Assembly (NCBI GenBank): GCA_018135685.1
Contig: JAENPR010001190.1
Span: forward strand, 124,001 to 188,000
DNA from: Themeda triandra
Lineage: Eukaryota; Streptophyta; Magnoliopsida; Poales; Poaceae
DNA length: 64,000 nucleotides
Direction of reading: 5' to 3'
Both the position numbers and the translations under genes were made by a program. Positions 21,242-32,459 of this stretch are shown piece after piece (position 1 is the stretch's first letter; the number at the start of each line of letters is the position of its first letter). The notes under the pieces are model-generated. The model was not told the DNA's origin, searched no databases, and worked only from the letters and a program-made list of their open reading frames with translations.

Positions 21242-22342
21242 ATGCTTGCTGAAAATTTATTATGTTTTGATTCGTCTAGCAACATACAACATGTAAATCC
21301 TTTTTCATCGGCTGTAAGTTCAGATTATAAAGTTCCACTATCAGACAAGCCGATGGATGAGAAAATTGGCTTTGATGATACTAATTACTTAGCCAATTAC
21401 TCTCAAAATTCAGCACCTTGTGCTAATACTCCTATTCACAATTCGGCTTCATATAACTCTAGCCAAACCAATGAAAATTCAGCAAGGTGTGTTAAGAGTA
21501 GTTCTTACAATTCGGCTTCACATGTTATTACTAACTCAAGCCGAATTAGTAAGAATTCAGCAAAGAATGAGAAAACCATTACTTGTGATTCGGCCGTATG
21601 CTACGATTCTAACTCTAGCCAAATTCAAGAGGATTTAGCTCATGCTAGAAATCCATATGGTTCCTCTCAATGGAAGGTACCCACTTATCATAGGCCATAT
21701 CCTTTACATTATGATTACTTGAAGTCTCCTAGTGGTTGGCGGGTACCTAAGTTTGAAAAATTCAGTAGTGAAGATGATTATACTGCTTCAGAACACATTT
21801 ACTGGTATCTTGGATATTTGCAGTTAAGTGGTGGCGATATAGAAGACTATATGAAAGTGCAAAATTTTCCTTTATTTCTTACTGGTGTTGCCTTTGTATG
21901 GTTTACATCTTTACCAGAATGCTCAGTTTGGTCATGGTCTAGATTAGAAGAGCTGTTCTATGAATATTTTGGCAAGGCCAATGAGAAGAGGCCGATTACA
22001 ATTGAGTCATCGGCCAAAAGTGAATTGCTAGTGGGCACTCAAAAGGCAAGTCTTGAAAAGCATGAAAATCGTCAGAAACCAGCTAGACTTGACTTTTCAG
22101 GAGCTAAAGGAGTCGTGCGTTTATCTAGTGATTACTATATCATTAGCAAAGATCAAGCTCCTGCAAATAAGAAGGAAGGGCTGCCTGCTTGCTCAAAGTT
22201 GGCTAGGCCGACTACTCAGTCGGCTAGGCCGATTGCCTCTGCAGCCTATCCTGAGTCGGCCGGGCCAAGTCCTCAGTTGGCCAGGCCGATTCCCCCTAAT
22301 GTGTGCCTTGAGTCGGCTAGACCAATTTCCCAAATTGGTTAA
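21242..22342 (+). CDS. GAG-C gag-like protein, N-terminal part
   Basis: 366 codons from an ATG. Residues 1-140 are Ser/Asn-rich with repeated NSA units. From about residue 150 there is a retrotransposon gag core: WRVPKFEKFS, HIYWYLGYLQLSGG, KVQNFPLFLTGVAFVWFTSLP and RLEELFYEYFGKANE. The C-terminal part repeats SARP/SAGP units (gtcggctaggccgat DNA repeats, 22195-22330). It stops at 22340-22342; the next open block (22335-22865) continues in another frame, so the gene may be frameshifted. It would package element RNA if active. Confidence 0.65.
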   Translation: MLAENLLCFDSSSNIQHVNPFSSAVSSDYKVPLSDKPMDEKIGFDDTNYLANYSQNSAPCANTPIHNSASYNSSQTNENSARCVKSSSYNSASHVITNSSRISKNSAKNEKTITCDSAVCYDSNSSQIQEDLAHARNPYGSSQWKVPTYHRPYPLHYDYLKSPSGWRVPKFEKFSSEDDYTASEHIYWYLGYLQLSGGDIEDYMKVQNFPLFLTGVAFVWFTSLPECSVWSWSRLEELFYEYFGKANEKRPITIESSAKSELLVGTQKASLEKHENRQKPARLDFSGAKGVVRLSSDYYIISKDQAPANKKEGLPACSKLARPTTQSARPIASAAYPESAGPSPQLARPIPPNVCLESARPISQIG

Positions 22343-23553
22343 GCTGACTCCATTTGCTGCTAGTGCCCGATTCGGCCTAACCGACCTCCAATCGGTTAAG
22401 CTGACTTCTTTGTTTCTTACGGCTGTCGATGCATCTTCGGATAATTCGGCACCTATCGTTGATCATGCCATGGAGACAAAAGGTGACATCATTCAACTCA
22501 AGGATACACAACTCTTCGACATGATCAATAAGGTACAAAATATAGATATTTTGCTCAAATTCCAATCCAGTCAAACTATTTCAATTTCCACATCTATTAG
22601 AGACATCCTTATAAATAGTTATAAAAGACCGATTAGGAATAGCATTATATTTGTTGAAGATGAGACAAATTCAGATTCTATCGGCCAACAAATTGTGCCG
22701 CATGGTAAGGCCGATGGTGCTAGTTTGTCAAAGTTAAAGCTTTCTAAAAGTAGTTGCAAAGGTGTGGCCAAATGGATTGATGTCAAATCTGATCCCTTCG
22801 TTTGCCTAGCTTTGAAACCGACCCCACGAGAAGACTCGGTTGAAGAAATCAAAGTACACCTTTGATCTTACTTTTTATGATCATGTGTTTGATAATTTGC
22901 TCAAAACCAATTTTATTAGAATCACAGATCACAATGCTTTGCCATCAATTCAAAACTTAGAAGAGCTTACATATTGCAAGTGGCATAATTCTTATGATCA
23001 TAATACTTGTAATTGCAATATGTTTCGTCGTGTGGTCCAATTGGCCATCGATAAAGGCCGATTGAGATTTTCTGAAGCTCAACAATTAGACCAATTGGAT
23101 TCAATTGGTCTTGATGGTGAACAAGTTTTAAATCAGCTTGACTTAGCCGATTCATTCAAAGCTCAAGACACAAGTGCTCAAGAAAGAGATGAGGAGCCCT
23201 CAAGTGAAGACAAGGTTGCTGTCCAAGATGAACAAATTGAACATGTTTCAGAGGATAGCAATGTCACTTCAATTTTAGAAGACACTTGCGGGCAGGTGGA
23301 ATCTCTTCAACTAGAGCAAAAGCCGATTGGTCCCATTGAGCAAGGAAAATCGGCTAAAGATCCTTCTTTAGAGCATATCTATCAAGATGGAGAAAAGAAG
23401 AAGGATGCTCACATTGCTAATGGAGGCAAAGCTCGCTACAAGGAAAAAGATAGAAGACCGAAACTTAGCTTCGAAGAGCTTCTAGCTAAATATGAGAAGA
23501 TAAGCGAAGCAAATATGGCCAATAGATCAAGAGAGGAATTGGCAAGGGAATAG
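22335..23553 (+). pseudogene. GAG-C middle coding blocks
   Basis: Two overlapping open blocks in different frames: 22335-22865 (SSDNSAPIVDHAMETKG, IDVKSDPFVCLALKP) and 22840-23553. The second carries a Cys/His cluster CKWHNSYDHNTCNCNMFRR followed by VQLAIDKGRLRF, a motif common in plant gag proteins and probably nucleic-acid binding. It ends with an acidic region and KLSFEELLAKYEKIS. The 26-bp overlap in shifted frames suggests one small indel near 22850. Confidence 0.55.
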
Positions 23554-23599
23554 ATTTCACGCAGCAGCAACATATTCTCCTTTTGAGCAGCCAATTCCC

Positions 23600-24385
23600 A
23601 TGTCTTATGGATCACAACCCGCTTACTTTCATCCTTATTCATCTCGGGGCTGGTTTGATGAAAGGGCACATGTTCCATCATATTTCAGACCACAACATAT
23701 AGAATATGCAGCTCCTAGATATTCAGAAAGATCATCATCTCATAATGACCGATTTGATCAGAATCGGTCCGGAGCTCAACCAAAGAAGAAAGCGGTGAAG
23801 CAAGTTTATCGTGTGAAATATGATGGCCGAATTAAGAAAAGTTCAGATTTGAATGCAACTATAGAAAAGCCGATTACATTGCTGAAAAATCTGGCTATTG
23901 ATGGCAAAGAAGTAGGAGAATCATCTATTGATGTTGCAGGTGCCAAATCTGAACAAAAGATGATGAGAGTGCCTAAAGACAAGAAAGAATTGCCGCTGTC
24001 CAAAACTGAAGCAAAATCGAGACGCTCAATCGGTTTACCAAAGTGGCAAGAAAAGAAGTTGCAGAAGCTTAGTGCTGAGAAGCTAAGGGAAAGAGGCTTA
24101 GTATGGGCTCCTAAAGGAAGTATTCAAGCTCAAAAGGATGATACTCAAGCAAGTGGTGCAACAAAGATGAAAGAGAGAAGAAGAAGATTTAAGAAACAAT
24201 TACCAAGTTGGAGGTTTGCACCGAATCATCAAAATTATTGGTCATGGGATCATTCATATTCTCTGCCTATGCAAATGTGGAATTCATTCCTAGGTAGGCA
24301 TGGTTATCCCTCAGCTCCTTATTTTGATCCTTGGTATGGGCCTTTATATTATGCAGGGTTGCCAAATTATTTTACTTATCTATGA
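23600..24385 (+). CDS. GAG-C C-terminal coding block
   Basis: 261 codons, basic and aromatic-rich: SRGWFDERAHVPSYFRP, KKKAVKQVYRVKYDGR, GLPKWQEKKLQKLSAEKLRERGLVW, then a Trp/Tyr/Pro-rich end (WSWDHSYSLPMQMW) and a stop at 24383-24385. It resembles C-terminal segments of unclassified grass retrotransposon proteins. It is separated from the previous block by a stop at 23551 and 46 bp, so it is either part of the same broken gene or joined by an intron. Confidence 0.5.
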   Translation: MSYGSQPAYFHPYSSRGWFDERAHVPSYFRPQHIEYAAPRYSERSSSHNDRFDQNRSGAQPKKKAVKQVYRVKYDGRIKKSSDLNATIEKPITLLKNLAIDGKEVGESSIDVAGAKSEQKMMRVPKDKKELPLSKTEAKSRRSIGLPKWQEKKLQKLSAEKLRERGLVWAPKGSIQAQKDDTQASGATKMKERRRRFKKQLPSWRFAPNHQNYWSWDHSYSLPMQMWNSFLGRHGYPSAPYFDPWYGPLYYAGLPNYFTYL

Positions 24386-24902
24386 CTTTAGTGTCAAGAG
24401 CCGAAATAATTAATTTTGGCTATGCATACTTTTGTTGATGAATTCATATGGCTGATATTTTGTTATCGTCCTTAGCCTAAAAAAATAGCTGATGAATGCT
24501 TGCAGTCATCGTGCTATGAGAAGACCCTCCGCGAAATTTACCTTGATCACTTTAAGGCATGGGGGGCATGATATAAATCGGTCGATAACTTGATTACTAT
24601 TTTTAGTACAAAGTTAAAGCCGATTATTATTATTCTTTATTTAAATTAGCCGATTATATAGGCATGCTTAATCATGACCACTATTTCCTTAATAATGAAA
24701 TTGGACCGATTAAGCATGTTAATCGTGCTTTCTAGTTACATATGCAAGCATTGGCTGTTAGCAACATGCATGCATCGGATGCTAGCTACACATGCATCAA
24801 GATGGGTTAATCGGCGCTGAATATTTTAGGCAGAAAATTATACGGCCATGTTTTATTTTATCCAAAGAATAAAATTAGCCGATTACATATATCCATGCTT
24901 TA
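24386..24902 (+). other. GAG-C non-coding 3' interior
   Basis: AT-rich, no gene. A roughly 50-bp unit (cgattaagcatgttaatcgtgctttctag) at 24706-24755 recurs twice beyond TAT-B at about 37803-37860 and 37880-37930, which supports the two halves being one element. Confidence 0.55.
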
Positions 24903-24907
24903 GTCTT
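24903..24907 (+). repeat. Target-site duplication of TAT-B, left copy (gtctt)
   Basis: Identical to 37773-37777. Five bases is the length expected for Ty3/gypsy integration. Confidence 0.9.
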
Positions 24908-25393
24908 TGTCGACGAAATATCGGCGGCAGTCTACCTATGGTATGCCTAAGGTAGTAGATTGATCGGTAAGGCACGCTAGATGATGAACAAGATGTAATC
25001 AAGAACACGAGACGCTGTGTTTATACAGGTTCGGGCCACGAATCGTGTAACACCCTACGTCCTGTGTCCTTGATCGAGTACGTGTATTGGTATATAGATG
25101 ATCCTTGGGAGGGTGTCTTGCTCGCCTTATATAGTGGGGGAGCAGGATTACAAGCCCGATATCTCGGGATATGGATTTACATACAAGGTAACAATATCGA
25201 TCTAATCTAATCTTCTGTGATCGATATCTTGGTAACCGACCAGTGGCGCTGATTGACTCGTCCTTCCTTCCTTGTCTTCCAAGGTAGCCGACCAAACTTG
25301 GGCCCTGGTCGACCTTGCGCTCTTGGGCCAAGGCTCTCCGTTCAAGCAGGCCTAAAGTCGTGTCGTGCTGGTATAGGGGTTTATACCCCCACA
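24908..25393 (-). repeat. TAT-B 3' LTR
   Basis: TGTCGACGAAAT...TACCCCCACA on the + strand, 486 bp. The TATA core ctatataagg is on the - strand near 25134-25143. Confidence 0.92.
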
Positions 25394-25408
25394 GCTAGTC
25401 CCCGAGCA
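25394..25408 (-). other. TAT-B polypurine tract region
   Basis: On the - strand ctcggggactagc directly precedes the 3' LTR. The G-rich run is the likely plus-strand primer. Confidence 0.5.
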
Positions 25409-25758
25409 TCACGCATCTTGAGGTACTTGAACGTTTGCATGCATCCGACCAGTAACTGGTTAGGCTCTTTGAGCTTCTGCGTGCTATTTTTAATCGAAAG
25501 ATGCATGTTGCTCTTTTGTGTAAAAAAGAAAAATTTGTTAGATGTCCCATGACGTGGGCCCATAGTCGAAAGAAAAAAGTTTTCTTGACTGTATAGGAAT
25601 AATTATGTCGTCATGACATGCTGCATAAAAGTTAGCCCAAGTCACTGCAAAGTGACGTGGGCCCACGTAGTCCCCGAGCCTGATATAAGGTGTGGAACAA
25701 GTTGTATCAGGATCAAGAGAGAGCCTGGTGCACCGAGTACGAAACGGCGGCGTTGCCG

Positions 25759-26012
25759 ACCAGTCCCCGGTGATGGGGATGATACTGTGTTAGCTCTACT
25801 AACCAGTCCCCAGTAACAAAGTGGCGGCTGGGCCGACCAGTCCCCGGTGACGGGGATGAGAAAGTGTTAGCTCTGCTAACCAGTCCCTAGTAACAAAGTG
25901 GCGGCTGGGCCGACCAGTCCCCGGTGACGGGGATGAGACTGTGTTAGCTCTGCTAACCAGTCCCCTGTAACAAAGTGGCGGCTGGGCCGACCAGTCTCTG
26001 GTGACAGAAAAT
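25759..26012 (+). repeat. 77-bp tandem repeat, three copies plus a partial
   Basis: Copies start at 25759, 25836, 25913 and 25990; each reads accagtccccggtgac...caaagtggcggctgggccg. The fourth is cut short. It lies between the 3' LTR and the antisense promoter. No coding role is supported. Confidence 0.85.
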
Positions 26013-26891
26013 AGGAAATTGACCATAACTGTGTTGTGTCTAGACATACAGCTTTGCGGCTGCCTAGTGAACATGGCCAAGATGTACGAGAGGGTGAAGT
26101 AGGGAAAACCAACATTATTGGTTGAATGGGGGGTAGCTTTGCGTACCGACCAAACCCGAAATGCCATGTGTCGAGAAAGAAAAATGTACCCAGCGCTAGT
26201 TCCATGGCTTTGTCATGGGGAACACAGTTATAACCCGAAGTTCCAGTCCTTGGCTACGCCGAAGGCTAACTAGGTGGAAAATGATACATCTTTGATGTAC
26301 CCTTGCGTAATACGCGATCGAAGTGGACTCGTGCTAAGCACAAGAGTCTCATAGTGGACCACGGCTGTGCCGTGTTCTGGTCGATGCTGTGCATCATTCC
26401 AGAAGGCATGGTAGTTTTGCCGAGAAAGTGAAGGAGAGGAAAATGATTTAATCATTACTCTGACTGAAGCTTTGCTGGTCGGCCGAGTCCCCTGTTACCA
26501 TGCGTCCCTAAAAATGTGTTGAACCATCCTAACTTGGTTAGGAGAGATGAAAGAGCTTTGCTCTTTGTACTCAGTCCCCAGCGTATTGCTGGTGTACTAG
26601 GTCAACAACAGTCGGAGGAGAAAATATGACATGCGGAAAAAATTGTACATGGGCAAAAAATAAAAGACAAAAATGGGCTTTGTGCGCACGTGCGTCCACG
26701 TGCGTCGCAAAGCACCAGGCAGAACCGCCAAAAGTAGGGCGAGTCCGCCATTCCATTTTTGTCGAAAGGCGCAGCAGGCCAAATAGTGACGCCAGCGTGG
26801 GAATAAAACATGGAGGCCCACCTTTGTCGGCCCATTTAGAAAATGACCCAGGGGAGTCAACCCTAGGTCCCGTGCGGGGACCGTCGATTCG

Positions 26892-26898
26892 TATAAAA
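26892..26898 (+). promoter_or_regulatory. TATA box of the TAT-B antisense gene
   Basis: TATAAAA in cgtataaaaggggg, 241 bp before the ATG at 27133. The intervening leader is C/T-rich and GC-rich, as in plant 5' untranslated regions. It reads opposite to the LTR promoter. Confidence 0.7.
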
Positions 26899-27132
26899 GG
26901 GGGAAAGCGGCCGCCACCGCTCAGTCACTCCTCTTCATTTCCAGGCGGTTCCACACTCGCCTTCCTCTCTCCTGAGCGCACCACTCGTTCTTCAAACCCT
27001 AACCTCCGCCGCCACCACCGCGCATTCAATCCCACCGCCCCGCGACCCGCCGCCGTCCATCGAGCCGGGCGAAGCCGTGCGACAGCGAGCCGCGGAGCGC
27101 ACCGAAGCCGGAGAAGAAGAAGCGGAGCGGAG

Positions 27133-30100
27133 ATGGCGGGCAGGCAATTGCAGCATTTGGAGGCGGCGAGGCGGAAGCTGCTAGCGGAGCATTGGACTCC
27201 GACGAAGGCGACGGCGGAGTCGCTGCAGAAGCTGGTGGAGAGAGGCCTTCTTCCGTCGGCGGACGGCGGGATCTGGCGTGCGCCTCCGTCAGGTGAGCGG
27301 TTTCCCCTTCCCCGCAGCGACGAGGTGGTAGTATTGGAGGATTATTTCGTGCGTGGTTTGGGGTCGCCTATTCATCACTTCGTGTGCGATTTGTGCCATT
27401 ATTGGGAGGTTTCGCTTTGCAACCTCCACCCCAATTCGATTCTGACGCTGTCGGAGTTTATCACCATATGTGAGGCGTACCTTGGGATTCCACCGAATTT
27501 CAATCTCTTCCGCCATTTCTATTACCTGAAAAAGAAAGGGGAGGGCACCGGCGGCTCGCAGATTGTAGGTGGGTGCTACATAGTGCTCCGGGATGGTATG
27601 AAATCTCAATGGATAACCATCCCTCATTCCACGTCGATGAAAAACTAGTTCGACAAGTGGTTCTACATGAGGCAGAACCCAGAGGGAAAACCGGTTCCCA
27701 GTGACGTCGCATTGGTGCCGAAGTCAAACGCGAAGTGGTCGGCGAGGCCCAATGTGACGGAGATGGAGCAGGTGGATGAGCTGCTGCCGTTGGTGAAGAG
27801 AGACAACGTGCACGGTGTGATGGTGGCCGTGACATGGTGGCAACGGCGCTTGCAGCCGTGCAAGGAGAGGCCAACCAAGATGTTTGAATACCGGGGGCTG
27901 CCGGACCCATCCCGTGAGGGACCTGGAGGGATTGAAGCGGCGGAGATGACCGCAAGGGGTCGCGAGTGCTTTCATAACTTTGATCTAGCGAGGATGGCGC
28001 CGAAGAGACCCCAAACACCGTACAGCTTCTCACATCCACCACCGGCGGTATGTCGACGCCCGGCTGCGTTTGCTTGAGTTGTTTATGCCATGATTGCTAA
28101 TCCGTGTGGGCGCTAACGGTGACATATTTGTGTAGGGGCGCGCTGTCTACATTTCAGAAGTGCCAGCTGAAGACTGGCCCCGTGGCGAAGCCCAAGGTTG
28201 TGAACGCATGCTTGGGGAGCGTCTTGCCCGCATTGCGGCTCTGGACAGCAAGTTAAGTGACGGTGAGGCTGAGGAGGAGTCGGCGCTCGGCCCGACGCCG
28301 CGAGCACAAAGGGCGCTGCGTCGTGTGGTGCTAAGTAGCCGGAGTCCCGAGCGTCGCCGTCGAAGTCCAAGACGCTGACCAAGAAGAGGAGGAAGGCGCA
28401 GATCTCATCGTCGTCGTCGGGGGGCTCAATGGATAACGTTCCATTGAGTCAGTTGTACAAGAAGCCCCGTTCGGGGCCATCACCGAACGCGACACCCTCG
28501 GCAGGAAGTCCGGAAGTGTCGCTGGATGGAGGCGTGCCAGACCTACCGACGCCGGCCAGGTCGCTGCAACACGAGCCCTCCCCGCCGCCGTTGCAACCGG
28601 GTGACGCAAGGGCGACGGGTGACGAAGCGGAAGAGCAGAGCCGAGGGGCGTTCCTAGAGGAGCGGTCCGTCGCCACCGATGCCGTCCAAGAGGCTCCCCT
28701 GGAAATGCCGCGTGCCGAGGCGAGTGACGCCGCGCCAACCACGGTGGTCGGCGAGGATCCAGTGGCGGTGACGGCGGAGCAGACGGCTGAGGCGAGTGGC
28801 GCCACACCGACCGCGGAAGTTGTCAAAGACCCGATCGTGGCGGCGGTGAAAGTGGTGGCCGCGGTGAGTGGTGCGACGCCTACGACGGAGGTCGATGAGT
28901 CGGGAGCTGTGACAACAGACCCGGGTGCCGGAGCGTCCTTGCATGGCGGAGGCAGTAGCCGCGGCTGCCGTCGTGACCGCTTCCAATCGACGTTTGCCGT
29001 GGCGACGAGGTAGCAACCTTGCTATAAATTCATTTGCGATGTTATCAGACTAATGGCTTGTCATTCGCTAAATATACACAGGGAGGAGCAGGAAGCGGCG
29101 GCTGAGCCGACCGTCGCCGAGGCCATTGCCGGTGACGGAACCGGCGCCGGGGTGGGTACGTCGGCTGGTGAGCTTGGCACGGTGGTGACGTATACACCAG
29201 CGCTGGGACCCCCTCCACGCCCTGGGACTGACTCGACTGCCCAGGAGACTGGGCAGAGCTCGGGAGGTGAAGCTGTCGACGTGACAATGGAGGAGGAAAT
29301 TCCCGAGGATGCCATGCGTCAGATGGAGGGAACCGTGACCAAGCTGCTGCGCCAAGTTTAGGTATGCTATTGAGTGAACCATTGTTGTTTGGGGACGGAC
29401 AGTCTTTGGAATTTACGCTAACGATGTTGCTTGAGCTGCACGGCGACGGAGAACAGCCCGGCTGCACGGCGAGGTCAAACACCTGAGAAGCTCCATGCAA
29501 GGGCTGAATGCGCAGCTGACAGCTCGAGCGGCCGAACAGGAGGAGGTGGCTGAGCACGTGAGACAACTGTTGCAGCAAAACAGAGGTACGCGTCGTCCTA
29601 GGCACGAAAAGGGGGTGCTTTTCTGTTGCCACTTTCATAACAATGTACCGCTGGGGCGCAGATGTGGAGGAGCGCGCCGAGCAAGCAGAGAAGAAGATAG
29701 TGGAGATGTGCCAGCAAATGGAGGAGCAGGCTGCGCGTCATGCGACGGTCGAACAGGACCTTGAAGGTATGAACGGAACCATTGGCTTGTTCTTGTGGTG
29801 GTCGGAGCTGGAGCTTATGTTGATCTTAACATGCAGGGCGCCTTCGCGAGTCACAGGAGCAAGTCCGAGGCTTAAACGTGGATGCCCAGCGCACGCAGGG
29901 GGAAGTGGCGGAGCTCATCGGGGGCATTGCCCTAGTACTGAATGTGCTTGCTGAGGACGAAGCAGAAGCCATCACGCCGGCGACTCCGCTCGGGATGGTT
30001 GTTGCCGCTGGACAGGCGTCGTGGTCCCAACTACAGGAGTTCATCCGAGAGGGTGCCGAGCACATGGGCTCCCACGTACTTGCGGTGGTGCGCTCCCACT

Positions 30101-30225
30101 ATCCGACCATCAACTTGGAGCTTCTGCGGAAAGGGTTGGTGCCGGGCACTGACGTGGACGCGGCAGAGGAACTCAGGCGCGATTCCCTGGAGACGTCCAA
30201 AGCCATGGTGAAAACATTCGTATAG
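27133..30225 (+). pseudogene. Antisense multi-exon gene of TAT-B
   Basis: Six exons: 27133-28047, 28136-29009, 29082-29361, about 29436/29457-29585, 29662-29766 and 29837-30225. Introns 28048-28135, 29010-29081, 29586-29661 and 29767-29836 are GT-AG, 70-88 bp, and all permit an in-frame join (phases 0, 2, 1, 1). The third intron starts at 29362 but its acceptor does not restore frame. Exon 1 holds the conserved domain (LVERGLLPSADG, LHPNSILTLSEFI, CEAYLGIPP, then KWFYMRQNP). Exon 2 is Ala/Glu/Thr-rich, exons 3-5 are coiled-coil, and exon 6 is LIGGIALVLNVLAEDEAEA to a TAG at 30225. Breaks: TAG at 27646-27648, a frameshift near 28340, and TAG at 29359-29361. Homologous to the TAT-A antisense gene. 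Function unknown; probably nuclear or RNA-associated (guess). Confidence 0.8.
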
Positions 30226-30466
30226 TGCCATAAGAGTCGTAGGGGTGCTTCTGCTTGTGCCGGATGGCGGAAAAACTTATGCGATGTGATGCAAGTTGGC
30301 GTGGTTATATGTAAGCTCATTTTAACTTTCTTGTGATCGTGTCTGTAGTGGTAAGAGAAGACTCGGAGGTGCACTTTGATTAAGATGGAACAGTAACAAT
30401 CTTTATTCAATCGACATGAATCGAGAAAATACAAGACAGGTACATGCAACTCTTAGAGCCAGGTTT
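30226..30466. other. Convergent spacer between antisense gene and integrase end
   Basis: The antisense gene (+) and pol (-) stop 241 bp apart, tail to tail. Transcripts from the two strands would overlap here and could form double-stranded RNA. No clear poly(A) signal was assigned. Confidence 0.45.
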
Positions 30467-31600
30467 TTACGGGTAGAACTTCCGTAGGTGGTCGATATGC
30501 CATGAATTTGGGACCTCTATCGGAGGGTCGTCCAAGGTGCATAGCCGATACGACGTAGGCCTAGTAACCGCCTTGATCATGAACGGCCCATCCCAATGGG
30601 ATGCGAGCTTGTGGATGCCGGCGAGGTTCTGTTTTCTCCGTAGGACCAAATCGCCGACCACGAAGAAACGTTCTTTGACGTTGCGGTTGTAGTACCGGCA
30701 CATGGAGGCCAGGTATTTGGCGGTTCGCGCGCAGGTCTCGAGTCGCTTTTCCTCAATGGAATCGACTTCTAGAGCCCGGGCATCATTGGATATGCTCTCG
30801 TTGTACTGGGTGACGCGTGGAGAGCGGAAGGCGATTTCGTCAGGGAGGACGGCCTCGGAACCGAACACCATGAAGTATGGAGAGATGCCAGTGCTGCGAC
30901 TTGGCTGTGTGCGGAGTCCCCAAATTACGGCTGGGAGCTCTTTGAGCCATCGACCAGGTCGCTGTTCGTCAGCGTCGTCTTGGTATAGGCGCTTGCGTAA
31001 AGCATCGAGTATCATGCCGTTTGCTCTTTCGACCTACCCGTTGGCCCGTGGATGGGCGACGGATACGTATTTTACCTTGATACATTTGCTGTCGCAGAAA
31101 TCGAAGAAATCACTCCCGGTGAATGTGGAGCCGAGGTCGGTGATGATTGAGTTTGGGACGCCAAATCGATGGATGACATTGTTTAGCATGTCGGCTGCTT
31201 TTGTGACGGTGGCCTTGACCAAAGTACAATCCACTTGGAGAACTTGTCGATGAGTACGTAGACATACCGGAATCCGCCAGGAGCTTTCTTGAAAGGGCCG
31301 ATCATGTCGAGTCCCCAACATGAGAAAGGCCAAGAGGCCGTGATCGTCTGCAGTTGATGAGCCGGAATGTGCGTTTGCTTGGCGAAAAACTGGCAGTTGA
31401 CGCAGTGCCGAACCAGCTGCTCGGCATCATTGATGGCGGTTGGCCAGTAAAAGCCAGCATGATAAGCCTTGCCGACCAGTGTTCTGGAGGCGGCGTGATT
31501 GCCGCACTCGCCGGAATGTATCTTGTCGAGGAGCTTTATGCCCGCGTCCTGCGTTATGTATTTTTGCAAGATCTCCTGCTTGGCATTTTTTGCATGAGCA
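30467..31600 (-). pseudogene. TAT-B integrase
   Basis: Zinc-binding region with H, H and CVNCQFFAK (about 31380-31560), then WGLDMIGPFKKAPGGFRYVYVLIDKFSKW with the first catalytic Asp, a frame break near 31240, VPNSIITDLGSTF with the second Asp, and a VERANGMILDALRK block. It ends with a chromodomain-free C-terminus (VGDLVLRR, LASHWDGPF, NSWHIDHLRKFYP) and a stop at 30467. An in-frame TAG at 31034-31036 splits the catalytic core. It would insert element cDNA if whole. Confidence 0.85.
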
Positions 31601-32459
31601 GGCCGTCCATGAGGACGTAATGCTTGCTGCGTCGTATTATACGTTCGCGCAGGATCGGGTCATCTGGTACGTCTTCGTCGGTGATGTAGCAGATGAAGTC
31701 CAAGCGCCAGTTTGACTGATCGGGCGTGGTCGGCGTGGCTTCAGGTGACTGCTCGTGCGAAATTAGCGCGTCCTCGGCCGTGTCTTCCTCGTCACCATCG
31801 ATATCCATCAATGCAACCTGGTCGGCTGTGATGTTGCTTGGTGTTTGAGGGCGCGGAGGATTGTGGTCCGGCTTTGCCGGGAAAGGAATTTGGGCCTCCG
31901 AGGCCACCGAAACGGATGGTTCGACCAGATCGTGAATGAATACGCCGTGTGGGATGGCAGCTTTGGTGGAGCCGAGTTTTGACAACTTGTCGGCGGCGTC
32001 GTTATTATCGCGCACGACATGGTGGAACTCGAGGCCATAAAATTTGTCTTCAAGCTGCCGTATTGCGGCGACGTAGGCTTCCATTCTCTCGTTAGTGGTA
32101 TCCCATACTTTGTTCACCTGGTTGATGACAAGGAGGGAATCACCATACACCATGAGGCGCTTGATGCCGAGCTCGACGGCTAGCCGCTGCCCATGAAGCG
32201 CGGCTTCGTATTCAGCGGCATTATTTGAAGCTGGAAAGTGGATTCGGAGGATGTAGCTGAGCTCGTCTCCGGAAGGGGCGGTGAAGTGTACTCCAGCGCC
32301 AGCGCCATCGATTTTAAGCGAGCCGTCGAAGTACATTTCCCAGTACTTGTGGTTGGACTCGTACCACGGGGTGGTGAGGTCCGACCACTCTGCTAGGAAA
32401 TCGGCGAGGGCTTGTGACTTGATGGTGTTGCGGTTTCGGAATTTGATGGTGTATGCCAT
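31554..32459 (-). pseudogene. TAT-B second (additional) RNase H and linker
   Basis: About 300 open codons. MYFDGSLKIDGAGAGV, NNAAEYEAALHGQRLAVELG and VYGDSLLVINQVN carry the RNase H acidic residues; VVRDNNDAADKLSKLGS contains the last one. This second RNase H next to the normal one is a known trait of Tat elements. A 90-residue acidic linker leads into the integrase. The block begins in a different frame from the reverse transcriptase, and the first RNase H near 32460-32700 is interrupted by a shift near 32540. Confidence 0.85.

Larger units (their letters stand above)
19242..24902 (+). mobile_element. GAG-C: gag-only LTR element, 5' part
   Basis: 5' LTR (19242-20463), primer site and about 3.1 kb of gag-like coding, then non-coding sequence until TAT-B interrupts it at 24903. 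The element resumes at 37778 and is lost at 37940. No protease, polymerase or integrase is seen in either part, so it is probably non-autonomous. Interior sequence is AT-rich with many cggcc/gccgatt words, unlike the GC-rich elements around it. Confidence 0.75.
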
